64,000 nucleotides of DNA from Fulvia fulva (lineage: Eukaryota > Ascomycota > Dothideomycetes > Mycosphaerellales > Mycosphaerellaceae), in NCBI RefSeq assembly GCF_020509005.1, contig NC_063023.1, forward strand, positions 620,001-684,000, given 5' to 3'. Under the pieces are notes generated by a model. The model did not search any database, was not told where the DNA came from, and saw only the letters and a program-made list of their open reading frames with translations. Within the stretch, counting starts at the first letter, position 1, and every line of letters starts with the position of its first letter. This document shows, piece after piece, positions 1-11,761 of the stretch. Both the position numbers and the translations under genes were made by a program.

Positions 1-3000
1 ATACCAGTACACAATATCACGCTCATCTTGGGAGCATCTGCGATTTTCCCTTAAAGACAAGGAGAAGGTGTGGATCGAAGCAGGTGAAGAGGAGGTTGTC
101 GCTGGTGAAGAGGTAGTTGGCGAAAGAAGGAAGTGGCGGCACTGGGCGGGAACACCGCGCTCGCGCCTCGAGCGACAAGTTGATGAACTAGTATCGCTAT
201 TCCAGACTTCTGCGATACTGACAGCGATACGCGGCAGTGGTGGACACGCGGACGCTGTCAATGTGGTTGATGTTGATGAAAGAGTGAGGGTTGTTGTTCG
301 GGGATGCGGCCGACAAGGTTCATGACTAAGCCGCATTAGCGTCGCTCGCGCGTTACACCTTATTCCGACAGCATGAGGAAGGCGCGTACAGCGATGGCGA
401 TGCAAGCAGTGCCTCGAGATGGGAGGGTCCCGCTTGCGCGCGTTACCCATCTACTCGCTGTCGCTCACGAGCTGGCCACTGATGGCGTGTATTGGCTTGA
501 AGAACGGATGAGACATGGCCGAGACATGGCTGAGCCTTCGCAAGCAACGCACCGGCCGGAAGCGGCGACTGAATGTTGACCACGACGAGAAGAATCGTGA
601 TCGAGCATCATTATATAGCTGATACTCATGACACACGTGCTACGGCTCACCTTCCGACTCCAGCTGCGACATGGTCGGCGTGCAACTCAAGCAATGCAGG
701 CTTAACAATCGACGACATGCTCTGCCACGGAGGAGTGCATATGTTCAAGGCCCTGTCCAGCTGTCCTCACGGTACTTAGGGCGTCTGTTCGGGGGGAAGG
801 AGAGCCATCGTCTCGATGTCCATCGAAGGATGCCTTACCGAGGATTCGGAAGATGGCACTGCCGATGAACAAGGATGGACGCACGCTCGATCATGCAGAC
901 AGAGCTGAAGCATCCAGTAGCTTCGGACCCTTCTTGCTCTGAGACATTGAGGGCTTGACCAGAAAGGCTGGCCAGTGTCCTGGGGCTCAGGACTTACGTC
1001 TCCATGATCCACGAACAACCACTTCCATGGTTTGTTTTCCGACTCGACGAATGCTCGCGCGGGAGATTGCAGATCAGACGAATGTTACAGCTTGGACCTG
1101 GGTTGATGGACAAGACCAGAGCTCGTATCGATTTCAAAAGCATCGCTCCTCTCTGATCACGGCCAGCCGGCGATGATAGCGAGCAACTACACCGCTAGAT
1201 GCAGACCCACTGGTCAAGGCTCCCGTTCACGTTGCTGAACGCTGGAGAAGGTATCTCGAGAGAAAAAGTACTGGAAGGCAGAATTTTCGTTCCTTACCTA
1301 TTCGAGCATTGGCCGGCTCACGGTGTTTGGGTCCATTGGCTGGTGTCCAGACTCGTTTGGCAAGCTCTGGATGTACTGGATGGCACACTGAGGATTGTAT
1401 GCGGCCATAGGGGTCAGATTCTGGGCCGGTAATAGCAAGTGTCTGCTTCATCTTACCTCTGCAGTTGGCTGAAGACATGCCTGTTATGACGCAGTGGATG
1501 ACCATCAACGATAGAGTGGCGAAGCTCTCCGATGGCATGCTGTGGTGCTGGTGCGGAGTGCCGGATGCCTCCTCTTTCAGACCACTGTCCAAGTGGAGTG
1601 GTGTTGGCCTACCGACCATCGTCTACCGCTGGCCGAGATGGTCCGGAAGTCTGAACGCGGACTTCCATGATCTCGCTGTCTTCACGACAGCTACACGATC
1701 GCAGATACTGTTTATTTGTCCATGTGGCCCTTTTGGCTTGGTGAAAGGGGGTGCCAAAGTTCTTCAGCTTGGCAGGCACCCCTTGCACGGCATGCAGTTT
1801 CAAGAGGTCGAGCAACAGTTCAAGAAGCCCTGTTCATCGGCCTAGGAGAGCGATATGTCCCTCCGACGACGCCTTGGGCGATTCATCAGTCGAAGGAAGA
1901 GATGGGCTGCCCACTTGTCCTTGAATCGGTGACAGCCTTGTCCTTGCGAAGTCCCTGCTCTACTCGCTGATGCGATGTTGCTTGCGGCGACCCCCGCTTG
2001 CTAAGGGTGGGAGCCTGAGTCTTGCCTCGTTGCCATCGAAGAGGTGTCCAGCCGGGATGTGCGAACATCGATTGCTCAGTATCATCGTTTGCGCCACCGG
2101 GCATGGGTGCTTGATATTGCCATGCGGCCTGATTTTTGGCCGCACGTGATATCCTTCTCCGCGTGGGCCTGCGGAATGTTCATCGTGGCGGAGAGGGAGC
2201 GAAAGTGCCTGACGATGCCATAGGGGCTCTGTGTCACATGCCGGACGTATCGCTTGCCCTTGAGACCGATGTAGAGTATGGCGCTCATCGTTTGGGTGCC
2301 GGACGACCTTTCGGATGGCGAAACGATGACTTGTAGAGCATCCGTCATGGCGGCAGTAGCGCGAGTCGTGCTTTGACGCAAGGCAACGGTATCGTAAGAG
2401 CAACGGCTTGTATTGCGACGGTTGTTGGTGTCTCGGAAGTGGCTGAGAGCTAAGCGCTGCTTGCATCTGGTAGGGGAGAGGATTTTCGAGTTGAAGTCGC
2501 GAAAATCTGCGATACGCCCATCGCCTCCGTCACTGGCGTCCAGAGCGCCTCTGGCAGGAGTTGCGCAGTCTTCTGGTCGTTGCCACTATGCAGAGGGAAC
2601 TGGTTGTGTGATCAGGACATGGCTGCGACCGATGGTCGCATGGAGAAGGAAGGATGCACAAGCCCACCCTGATGCTCCTTGCCACGAAAACAAGTCCGTG
2701 CGGCGCCTTCCATGGCGGCTGGTCCTGCTGATGGTCCGCTGCTTGCCCACTGCACATGGAATGTAATGATCATACTGGAAAGTCAAGGTGGGTGCGCTGG
2801 TATTGTAACGATCAAGTACGGACGCATGTCAACCACTTGCAGCAGACCTCACTGCCCCCGCCACTACTACGCTAGCCCACGTGGACCTCTCCTCCTTGGC
2901 ATACTGCGCACTGCCTCGTCGCAGACACTCGAAAAGGCCTCCGCTACGCACAGGCCGACTGTGACGTATGTGCTACATCTTGTGCAAGCTTGTCATCGCC

Positions 3001-3882
3001 GTCGCGAAGCTCCCTGTAGCGACTCGGTGTTTCAGCCCTCCGGCAGTCGCTCTGCTCCGACAGCCATTCCTGAGGCCGTTTGTGGCGCTATCGCCGTCGG
3101 TGTTGCTGGAGACTGTTCTAACAACACAGGGCTATCGTCTTATACCTTTATGATGCGTTTGCGGGCTGTATTGATGCCCTCGCCGTCGCCGGAGGCTGCA
3201 CCTGAGCTCTTTCACTCAAGAAAGATTTGTCGTTGGACCCTGATAAACGCACTCTACGGTACTGGATCCCGTCCAGATCTCTGATATTTTCCCCCGAGAC
3301 GCTCTACACAACGCAGTATCACGATTTGAGAGACACCACTGACATGCGCTTGTAGAGCTCGCTCGTCGCTATCTCCCCATCCAAGTTTCATGCAATGCAA
3401 TCCAATGATGCGACCTGTAGGACCTCATCAACGACCGCAAAGCTTATTTCGTCTCCGAGATCTGGTGCACAGATCCAGAGTCTATGCACTGACCAAGTCC
3501 TTCCTTCAAGACAACATAGACAACGACATACTGCGCTTCATGCAACGCCATGCATATGCGCTTCTAGCCCTAGTCCATGGCTACCTCCCTGTGGTATGCA
3601 TATCAAAATCACCTCAGGTTTGCGTTGTCTATGGCCTCGAGGGAGGAGGGTAAGCAAAAAACATGACCACCTTCAACTCACATTTTTTCTTCAGAATGAC
3701 CCAGATAGACTCGTCCAATACAGCACAGCAGATATCAGCCATGAGAAAGGGAGCAGAATGCTGCTTCCCGTTATAATGTACCAGCGCGTCCTGCATTTCC
3801 TTTCCTTCTCCCACAATCACATCAAATCAGCCTCAAGCACAGTTATCGGAAGCACAGCTCTCCAATACCACTTGAAACTACC
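1..3882. other. Gene-poor stretch, nothing recognised
   Basis: I found no ORF here with a recognisable domain and no convincing chain of exons on either strand. Open frames of 60-200 codons occur on both strands, but their translations are low-complexity or Arg/Ser/His-rich, as expected of chance frames in GC-rich DNA. Minus-strand frames between about 1230 and 2470 could be remnants of a mobile element, but I see no reverse transcriptase, integrase or transposase motif and no terminal repeats. Confidence 0.5.
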
Positions 3883-4988
3883 TTGAGCTATCACGCACTT
3901 GACGAGTACCTTGCACGACAACCCCTTCAAGGCTCTCAAGTACCAACCACCACACCCACCACACCCACCACCGCTGTCGAAGCTCTCCGAAAGGAAGCAT
4001 CAAGTCAACCACAGCGCTTTCAACCACCTTTGATTAAAAGAGTCAAAGTAAGTTGTCACCCAGCTTTCCTGGTGCCACAGTAGCTTCGTCTAATACATAT
4101 TCATAGATGTCTGCATCAGCACGCGACAAAAAGAAGCCAGCCAGGCCAGACAGCGCGCAACGCAAAGCATCCAAGCGTCAGCACGAGGACGCCTGGCGTA
4201 ACGTTGCCTATACCATGCGCATCTTGTTCGCGCCCAAGGAGTCCGGCTACGAGCACGACATCCAGGGGCCGAACGGCCGCGTCATCAAGGCTGGCACACC
4301 ATTTCGCCTGGCCGATCTGCAGCTACGGGGCACCAGAAACTGGGCACGACAATATGGCTACATTCCCGACTTCTCGCGTGGCGCCATCATCGACGGTCAT
4401 GGCAATGCGTGGACCGTCGATCGCACCAGGAAGTATCTGGTGCCTGCACCGCCGGCACAAACACCACCGGCAGCTCAGCAGCAAGCTCAGCAGCAAGCTC
4501 AGCTGCCACCCCCGCCGCCACCTCAGCCAATGCAGTACCCGGCTGTACAGCAAGCGCAGCAGGACTACCAACCGCTGCCTGCTGTGCAGCAACCTCAGCA
4601 AGCCCTGTACATGCCGGCTACTGTACAGCAACCGCAGCCGTTCTACCAACCGCTGCCTGCTGTGCAGCAACCCCAGCAATTCCTGTACAAGCCGCCTACT
4701 GTACAGCAAGCCCAGCCAGTCCAGACCATGCCGCTTGCTGTACAGCAACCACAACAGCAGCAGTATGAGTCGGACTCTGCAACACCAGAGGCATCTGATG
4801 AGGTTTTGCATGGTTCCTTCGAAGAGGCGATGTGGGAGAAGGACTTCGACTTCATCGCCTACCTCGGCATCGACGACATCGCGGCGATGGACCCGGCAGC
4901 AATGCCGATCCCCGACCTAGGGTTGTTGTCCCCGCAGGGACATGATGAGTTCACGGAGCAGAGCGCGCAGTTCTCTGCCGACTTGTAG
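3883..4988 (+). CDS. Q/P-rich repeat protein of unknown function (one intron)
   Basis: Two exons, 3883-4047 and 4107-4988, are joined across a 59-nt intron (GTAAGT donor at 4048, CTAAT branch-like site near 4090, TAG acceptor at 4106). The frame is kept and the product is 348 aa. If the intron lies in the leader instead, translation starts at 4107 and gives 293 aa. A basic, lysine-rich stretch is followed by about 90 residues of ordinary composition containing DIQGPNGRVIKAGTPFRL and ending near RKYLVP. Then comes a long Gln/Pro region with a 26-residue repeat (QPLPAVQQPQQ...VQQ), and finally an acidic C-terminus. No signal peptide or membrane segment is visible. The Q/P region followed by an acidic tail would suit a transcriptional regulator, but no DNA-binding domain is recognised, so that is only a guess. 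Confidence 0.7.
4567..4722 (+). repeat. 78-bp in-frame tandem repeat, two copies
   Basis: Units 4567-4644 and 4645-4722 both begin ACCAACCGCTGCCTGCTGTG and differ at a limited number of positions. The period is 26 codons, so copy number can change without shifting the frame. Partial units flank the pair within the Q/P-rich gene. Confidence 0.85.
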
Positions 4989-5757
4989 GCCTCGCTGGCG
5001 GCTTTGCATATTTATATGCATTGACGTATGCAGTCCCAGTGTTCTCACCATGATACCCACAGGGACGGCGTCACCAGCTTGCTTGCTTGCGTGCTTCAGA
5101 CTGACTCGGAGGGAAAGGGAAATTGATGGAGGAGTTTATGGGAGTTTTTGTTTTTTTGGTGCTGTCCGCTTGCTTTACTGCATACCGGTTTCTTGGCTTT
5201 GTTCATGTTTAGACTGTTCAAATACAAGTAGTAATGTTGCTTTCCAATCTGTTGTGTCGCCCTCTCTGTCTATTCTACTGTGATGTGTTGTGCTGTGCTA
5301 TGCTGTGATGTTGCTTCTGCCTTTCGTACCTGGACGTGGCTTCGCGAACGAGCACGAACGCCACGCGATCATGTTGGGTGCGACTGCTCCGCTTTGACTT
5401 CGCATCCTTCCTTCCCTTTCACTCCATACACAGCGCATACATTCCACATCCTATCCATATTTGAAAAACCAACGTCTCAACTCGTAGAATACCACGCAGC
5501 GCTTCGAGGCCGAAAAACCACGATGCTCCTCCATGGAGCAATACCATCCGGCCGCCTCCATCGTGCGCTGAGGACAATAGCCGAAAACGAGTTTGACGCA
5601 CAGTGCGTTGCCAAGCATCACAATTCTGACTCGCGCACACCAATAACACAAGGTCGATACCACCAAGGACACGCATCGTACTGGCTAGGTGTTTGCTGGT
5701 CAAAAGTCTGATTTTGCGCGCGGTGCATCGCCATCGTCTACAGGCCTGGTGCCCAGC
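4989..5757. other. Intergenic, no gene seen
   Basis: This is 3' flank of the Q/P-rich gene and 5' flank of a weak ORF. It contains a T-rich patch near 5143-5160 and a short TGTGCTATGCTGTG-type repeat near 5285-5310. No coding frame is convincing. Confidence 0.5.
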
Positions 5758-6186
5758 ATGGCAGCCATAACATCACCGGAGATACAGGCAGTCATACGGA
5801 ACGTGAACGCAAAAGCACTCGCGCTCGGATACGACATCATGGCAGACAGCAACAAGCCCGACCTCAGCGAAGCGATAGTCGACTACATCAACGTCACCAT
5901 CGTTGATGTCGCTGGCAGACCTTCTCCTGCATCCCCGACCTTCACCAGTACAAGCCTCGTGCATTTCTTTCGAAGAATATCAGAAATTTACTTTGTGCGC
6001 TTTGCATCACTCGCTACCACTTCAATATTATCCTCTGACCTGCCGATCCGTCACTGGCATCTACTAGAGAAGCCCATGGACATGCAGTGCCCGCCTGGTG
6101 CATTGCCTCAGATTGACGGTTTTTGCCAATCAAGCTTCGCTGTGCGGTTGAAGCGTCTAGAAGGGCAAGGCCAGTTCTTTGCATGA
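5758..6186 (+). CDS. Possible hypothetical protein (weak)
   Basis: This 142-codon frame starts at an internal ATG (5758). The first 60 residues look protein-like (SPEIQAVIRNVNAKALALGY, then an acidic stretch), while the second half is less so. No domain, signal peptide or membrane segment is recognised. The true gene could contain an intron near 5945, and the ORF could equally be spurious. It is listed because it is the best frame between 5 and 7.9 kb. Confidence 0.25.
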   Translation: MAAITSPEIQAVIRNVNAKALALGYDIMADSNKPDLSEAIVDYINVTIVDVAGRPSPASPTFTSTSLVHFFRRISEIYFVRFASLATTSILSSDLPIRHWHLLEKPMDMQCPPGALPQIDGFCQSSFAVRLKRLEGQGQFFA

Positions 6187-7977
6187 AGCGCTCAACGATA
6201 CCACAACAACATCAAAGCCTGACCTGCTGGAGCGTGATTACGGCGATCAATCCTATATCATGATACTATAGCACCATGTCCAATCGTGTCCGTGGAATGC
6301 ACTCGTCGTACCGATCGGTGGCAGCCGAACCAACCTCGAGAGCCTTGCAAGGCTTCCCAAGATGAATGTTGTACTGCATGGAATCAGCCTGCTGACTTCG
6401 TGTTTTGTATACGTCCTGTGATAGTGTACCAATACTACAATCTGGCCTGCTGAGCTGCTCACAAGTACCACATGTTGGCTCACCACAGTGAAGCATACTT
6501 GAAGTATCATCTACACCAAGAGAGTCGAGTTGCCGCGCGCAACACATCTTCCGATACTGCCACAAAGCCACTATCTGACCATTTGGCCAGCTTATGGACC
6601 TAACAGGCCCCGTCGTCAATACTGAGCAGTCTCTCTTCTTCTTCTCGTGGGCTCGACATACCACAAGAGTCAAATCAACACTCCCAGGATCTGGCAAGGC
6701 TGCATCAAGCCTGGTGCCACAAAGGCTGGGCTGGGAAACCGAGTCTCGGATTGTATGAGGAGCGCACGCTCCCACACCTCCTGTATCTCGACTAGGCCGG
6801 CAAGTTATTACTATCCGGCTTGCAATCTATCATCAAAGAGGTCATCTACTGGTCAGATAAGGCTTAAAATCATTCGGAAGATGACTGAAAGCCGCCGTGT
6901 TCATGATCGGATGGCATACAGACGGCCCGGAAGATTTGGACACGATGTTCTGGACAGGTCGTGTCGATGGTGAGCGACTTCAGAGCATCAGGGATGCACG
7001 TAGCATACTGGTAGCACACTGGCAGAGGGGCCGATCACGATTCTAGCAGTGCAACCGTGAAGCTTCACGCGTGGTACGGCACTGCATTGATGATAGCTCT
7101 CGATCGAGTGTGCGATGCCCTCAAGTTGGATCTGGAGGATGCTATGCAATGCAACCACCTGCGGGCAGCACGATGCAAAGCTGCACATACAGGATTTGAG
7201 GTACATCATTTCATCGAGATAGCAAAGATCCCGCTCAGGGCCGCCAGCACTGATCACTCCACCTGCTTGCAGGAGCAACATGGGAGATGTCCGAGGACCC
7301 GCGGATCTGCCTCGCTGGCCCATCATGAGAAATCAACGTCTAGACTTCTGGGTCGTTTCCTGCCGCCGCATGACCGTTGTCTGAGCAGTGTATTGGTTGC
7401 GAGTCCGGGAGCACAGCCAGGGAATCTGGCAAGGAGTGGGTACAGTCGACCTCGCATTGTCCGATGCATGTTCTTGTCGCACATGTGTCGTTGGAGAGCC
7501 ATTGAAGCTTCCAAGCGAATCGACAAAACCGACTTTCCCTGTAGGCTTGATGCTAAGACTCTTGAACTTCTTAGGGCGAAGACTTCGGGCCTCAGTCAAC
7601 GGTTGTTCGGGATGCCGACACTTCGCTGCAAGTCACATCCGAAATGCTGCCGAGCTACGTCAGGGTGTTGCACGCAGCACGTAAGTCTTGCTCCATCGCG
7701 TGTACATGTACTTTACAACAAGCAATGATGACCGCTCACAAGTCCCTGTATGATGCAGTTCGCACGCCGAATCACCACAAGAACCACCAGCCTGCGATTT
7801 CAGCGGGCTGTGACATCAGAACGGAAACGATCCACATCGACACTTCTGTTGCCACACACAACTTCGTCAACACCAGTCCGTACTTACCGCAACAGCATCC
7901 CTCAATCTACGTCGCACCGGATTCATAGCACATCCACCACTCCCATCAATACACACACCACCTCCACAAAGCCCATC
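6187..7977. other. Intergenic, no gene seen
   Basis: Overlapping frames occur on both strands (for example 6266-6775 minus and 7057-7728 plus), but they contradict one another and none shows a domain. The last 200 bases upstream of 7978 are CA-rich (ACACACACCACC-type), which fits a promoter or leader for the DJ-1-family gene. Confidence 0.5.
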
Positions 7978-8755
7978 ATGCCCTCAAAGAAAGTCCTGAT
8001 AGTCCTAAGCGATGCCGAATCCTTCCCCATGGAAAAAGACCCGCGGCCAAGACGCCGGCCAAACAGTCCAGCAACCCTCCGGCTACTTCCTCATGGAACT
8101 CGTCAAACCCCTCGACCGCCTCCTCAACGCCGGCTACGAAGTAACTTTCGCCTCCCCAGAAGGTAAAGAACCCAAGCCAGACCCCAACTCCAAGTCCCTC
8201 CTCGCCTTCGCCGGCAACTTCTACGAGCGTCAGCGTGAGAACGAAGTCGTCGAACGCATGAAGAAGGAGAATGGGTTCTCCCGGCCCAAGAAGTTTAGTG
8301 AGATTACCGACGAGGGACTCGATAGCTTCTCTGGAATCCTTTTACCGGGCGGCCACGCACCACTGAAAGACCTCGGCGACAACCCAGCACTTGGCAAGAT
8401 CCTCTGGCACTTCCATGAGCGGCAGAAGCCCACTGCTGCGATCTGTCATGGACCGTATGCTTTCTTATCGACTTCGAGGGCGGGAAGTGGAGGTTTTGCG
8501 TACAAGGGGGATAAGCTTACGAGCTGGTCGGATCAAGAGGAGAAGGTCATGGAGACGGCATTTGGCGGGAACATTCCCAAGGTGGAGAGCCAGCTGAGGG
8601 AAGCTGGTGCTGAGATGATTGAAGGACTTGGGGAGAAGGTTGGCAGCATTACGGTGGATCGGGAGGTGGTCAGTGGTGGGAACCCGATGGCTGCGGCGGC
8701 GCTAGGTGATAAGTTCGTGGAGATGTTGGGGCGGCAGGAGGTTAAGGCATATTAG
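7978..8755 (+). CDS. DJ-1/PfpI (Hsp31-like) family protein, frame-broken near the start
   Basis: Class-I glutamine-amidotransferase-like protein of the HchA/Hsp31 group; characterised members act as glyoxalase III or protein and methylglyoxal-protection enzymes. The body (8012-8755) carries the nucleophile elbow AAICHGPYAF with its Cys-His pair, the GGHAPLKDLG loop, and VVSGGNPMAAAALG near the C-terminus. The family N-terminus, MPSKKVLIVLSDAESFP, lies at 7978 in a different frame from the body. The two frames meet at the five-A run 8033-8037, and removing one A would join them into a protein of about 258 aa, normal for the family. The frame opening at 8012 has an ATG but lacks the first beta strand. 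Explanations are an assembly error, a recent null allele, or use of the downstream ATG. The rest of the gene is intact, so decay, if real, is recent. Confidence 0.85.
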
Positions 8756-10254
8756 ATATCGAGATGCGAGAGAAGTGCTCTAACGCCGTTGGTGGTGTTG
8801 CTACTCGATGATTTGGTGCATGGCAATCATGATGGATGTAGAGAGGACAAGTCGGCAGCGTATTGTATCGTAGGAAGGTGGAAGTAGTCTGGTGCTGTGG
8901 CGGTGCACCTAGCCCTCGTCCGTGACAGAAGCTTGTACCTGAAGACAAGCAGGCATATCCCACACGATCATCTGCAATGCTGGTCAGTATGAGATGAGAT
9001 GTCAGATGATGCCCCGTATAAGAAAGGCTTCGGCCTTGACGATGGTGACCTGCTAGAGTTGGATCTAACAGCAGGTTGAGTGGTTGAGATTGTGGTCTAA
9101 GGCAGCAGCTTTGGAGTAGTGTCGCATGTCGTAGCTGGACACAAGGCCTGGCCTCGCGATTGATATCCATGCCAACTGAGACCTCTACCTTGTTATCTCG
9201 TGCAGTGCATGATCGCAGGCAGCGATTCTCCGCACACTCTCCAGTACCAAGCATAGGCAAGTTGTTTCTGCACGGCTTCTGCAAAGCTGTGCATACAGTA
9301 GTAAAGCGTGGTTCATCATTACAACATGTCTCTCAACAACAGCACACGAGCGTTGTCCTCCCACTGGCAACACGCCTCAAGATCAGCGCCTCACTCCACA
9401 AGGAGGAAAATTCGTTGGGCGACCGGGTCCCGGCCCGCTGCAGCAGCATGAACGCGGCCTGTTCGGTAGCTGTGCTGTATGTTTCGTCTTCTAGCAGCTG
9501 CAGCATAACGAGGATGAGAAGGAAGGTATCATGATCAGGCGCAGCATACATGTATTCTGATGCTGTGCGAGAAACTTCGAGATTGGAAGGAGAAGACGTT
9601 GGTAATCCTCGCCCTTGCCGTGGTTACCGGACCGTTGATCTGGGCCCCTGGAGCTTCCATGCGCCCCCTGCCACGTGTGGCTTGAGCCAACGTTTCGGGA
9701 TTGCCAGTAGAGAAGTCGATGGCCTTATGGAAGAGAAGTACTAAGAGCAATGACCCGGTGAATGGACAAGCACAACAGCCATATCACACTATAGCAGACA
9801 CAGCATGTGATATGTGCTGCGGAGAGTGGGAGCAGAGCTCGTATTCGACGATTTGGTTGTCGTCAAGCGCTGGTGCTTGTGATCCACAGAACGTGGCGCT
9901 CTTCCCGTTTGGGGCCTCGCTTGTGCACGCTTGAAGTATAATTAGCCCACTGAAACCTTGCTGACGACCTTTTCGTCGTTGCAAGTCGCGCGCCTGTTTC
10001 CTTGACTGCTGTCTCTTCGTAACCACTTCTTGTGCACACTTTCTTCTTGCTTCCAGCCTCTATTCACCGACCCAATACTTTACCATTCGCTTTGTCATTC
10101 GTTGCAAACCCTTACAAGCAGAATTATCTCAGCAGAAGCCCTCTTCACTATCGTTTGCCCCTTCGAGCAGTACAGAAGGACTTGTAATTAGCCTTGCGCC
10201 CAATTACGATCAGCAACGATCTCCTTCACTACGATCGGCTGAGGGCGCCACCAC
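8756..10254. other. Intergenic, no gene seen
   Basis: This 1.5-kb gap separates the DJ-1-family gene from the Mid2-like gene. No frame shows a domain. The last 250 bases before 10255 are pyrimidine-rich (runs of CTTC/CTCC type), as in many fungal promoters. Confidence 0.5.
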
Positions 10255-11202
10255 ATGTCAACAAGCTCCCACTACTACCCGTCCATAGAGGTACAAGCAA
10301 AGATGCTCGCTCTCGTCAGTCTGGGGTTTGCACAAGTTCGTGCTGAAGACATCCCCGCTGGCATTATACCGCAGAAGAGACAGATTTTTGGTACAGGAGT
10401 GACATCAAGCACTAGCATGGCCACTTCCGAATCCGCCACGCCTACGAGCGAAACGCAAGAGACCACGCCCACATCTGCCTCGCCGACCTCAGAGCCAACG
10501 CAAGAAACATCGGCATCACCGACAAGCGATGACGCCGCACAAACCACGTCCACATCAGCCGAAGAGACTTCACAAGCTCCTACATCTACCGTGCCCACAA
10601 CCATCGACGTGACGACCACAGACTCGGCAGGCTCGGCGGTGACAACTAGGATAGCAACATCAACGGCTGTGGGGCCTACAGCAAATGGCGTCTCGACGCG
10701 AACAGGCTCTGCAAGCAACGAGGTCGTAGTTGGATCATCAACCATCAACCGCTCCACGCTCTCCAGCGCGACAGTCGTCACCAACGCCCTCGTTGCCTCC
10801 GAGACGATTCCCTCAACCTACACATCCTACTGGACGACCGATGGCGTAGCAATGACCTCGCTCATCACGACCCAACGAGTCGTAGTCTCAACGACTGGCT
10901 TCGCAACCGCGACCATCGAACCATCTCTCCAAGGCGGCAACGGCAATGGTTCTGGTGGCGGTCTCAGCAGCTCGAAGAAAGCTATCATTGGTGGAGTCGT
11001 TGGTGGTGTCGGAGGCGCTATCTTCGTCGGTGCTCTGGCGATCTTTGCCTGGCGACTATGGCGTAAGAAGAAGGGGCAACAGATCCCACAGGACGAGATG
11101 ATGGACTCGCAGGATGGCAGTGTCAGGAAAGAGTCGAGGGCGTCAGGTGGTCTGAACAATTACACCTACGGTGGCAACGTCAACACTGCGAGCAACTTTT
11201 GA
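10255..11202 (+). CDS. Mid2/WSC-like Ser/Thr-rich single-pass membrane protein
   Basis: The 315-aa ORF has no intron. A hydrophobic leader (MLALVSLGFAQVRA) begins at the second Met (10303), so the mature signal peptide probably starts there; 10255 is the upstream alternative. About 190 residues of Ser/Thr-rich sequence follow, as expected for an O-mannosylated rod. After a Gly/Ser linker comes one membrane span at about residues 242-267 (KKAIIGGVVGGVGGAIFVGA...), then the positive stop-transfer group WRLWRKKKG and a short cytosolic tail. This is the layout of fungal cell-wall-stress sensors of the Mid2 type. No cysteine-rich WSC domain is present. The role as a wall sensor is inferred from architecture only. 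Confidence 0.75.
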   Translation: MSTSSHYYPSIEVQAKMLALVSLGFAQVRAEDIPAGIIPQKRQIFGTGVTSSTSMATSESATPTSETQETTPTSASPTSEPTQETSASPTSDDAAQTTSTSAEETSQAPTSTVPTTIDVTTTDSAGSAVTTRIATSTAVGPTANGVSTRTGSASNEVVVGSSTINRSTLSSATVVTNALVASETIPSTYTSYWTTDGVAMTSLITTQRVVVSTTGFATATIEPSLQGGNGNGSGGGLSSSKKAIIGGVVGGVGGAIFVGALAIFAWRLWRKKKGQQIPQDEMMDSQDGSVRKESRASGGLNNYTYGGNVNTASNF

Positions 11203-11761
11203 GGTTGACGCATGTCGAAGAGTCCCCGTGGCTTAGACCTGGGCTATGGTGCCAAAGAGGTTTTTGACTCCACAAGATTCGAACGCCAACTCGAGCGACC
11301 TGTATGTCAGGAACTGGCGCCTTGCACGCCGAATGCCACTGTTGCCCAACCTCTGCACACACCAGCCGCCAAGCCAGAAGGACGATGACGGAGCCCAGCT
11401 TCACCGAGAGGATACTGGCATTCGATCACGGACCATGCAATGGCGGCGGACCATCATTTGATTTTACTTCCTGCGATTCAGCGTACTATAGAACTCCCAT
11501 GGAACTTGGGAGGAATTGTCACGACGACTGAATGAAAGCATCATATAACCATAGCATTAGTACTATTGAGACGAGAGAAAATTGTATAGAGGAGAACATG
11601 GTAATGGAATGCACACCGAAGCCTCGGCACATCTTCTGGCAACTTGATCCTGGTATCTTCTGGCCACTCTCTGGCGCTTTCTCGAGCTTTACTTTCACAA
11701 TTCAGTGTACCAGCACGACGCCTCGATCACCTTATTCCCAAAGCTCTGGGCAGTCCTTGAT
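11203..11761. other. Convergent intergenic region
   Basis: This is 3' flank for both neighbouring genes, which converge here. It is AT-richer near 11530-11600 (for example CATATAACCATAGC). No gene is seen. A tRNA-like B-box near 11270 was checked and rejected. Confidence 0.5.

Noticed and set aside
1227..2466. Minus-strand frames that might be a retroelement polyprotein
   Set aside because: No reverse transcriptase, integrase, protease or zinc-knuckle motif could be read in any frame, and no terminal repeats were found.
11240..11310. tRNA-like B-box (GATTCGAACGCC)
   Set aside because: The flanking bases do not form a T-arm or acceptor stem on either strand, and no A-box lies at the right spacing.
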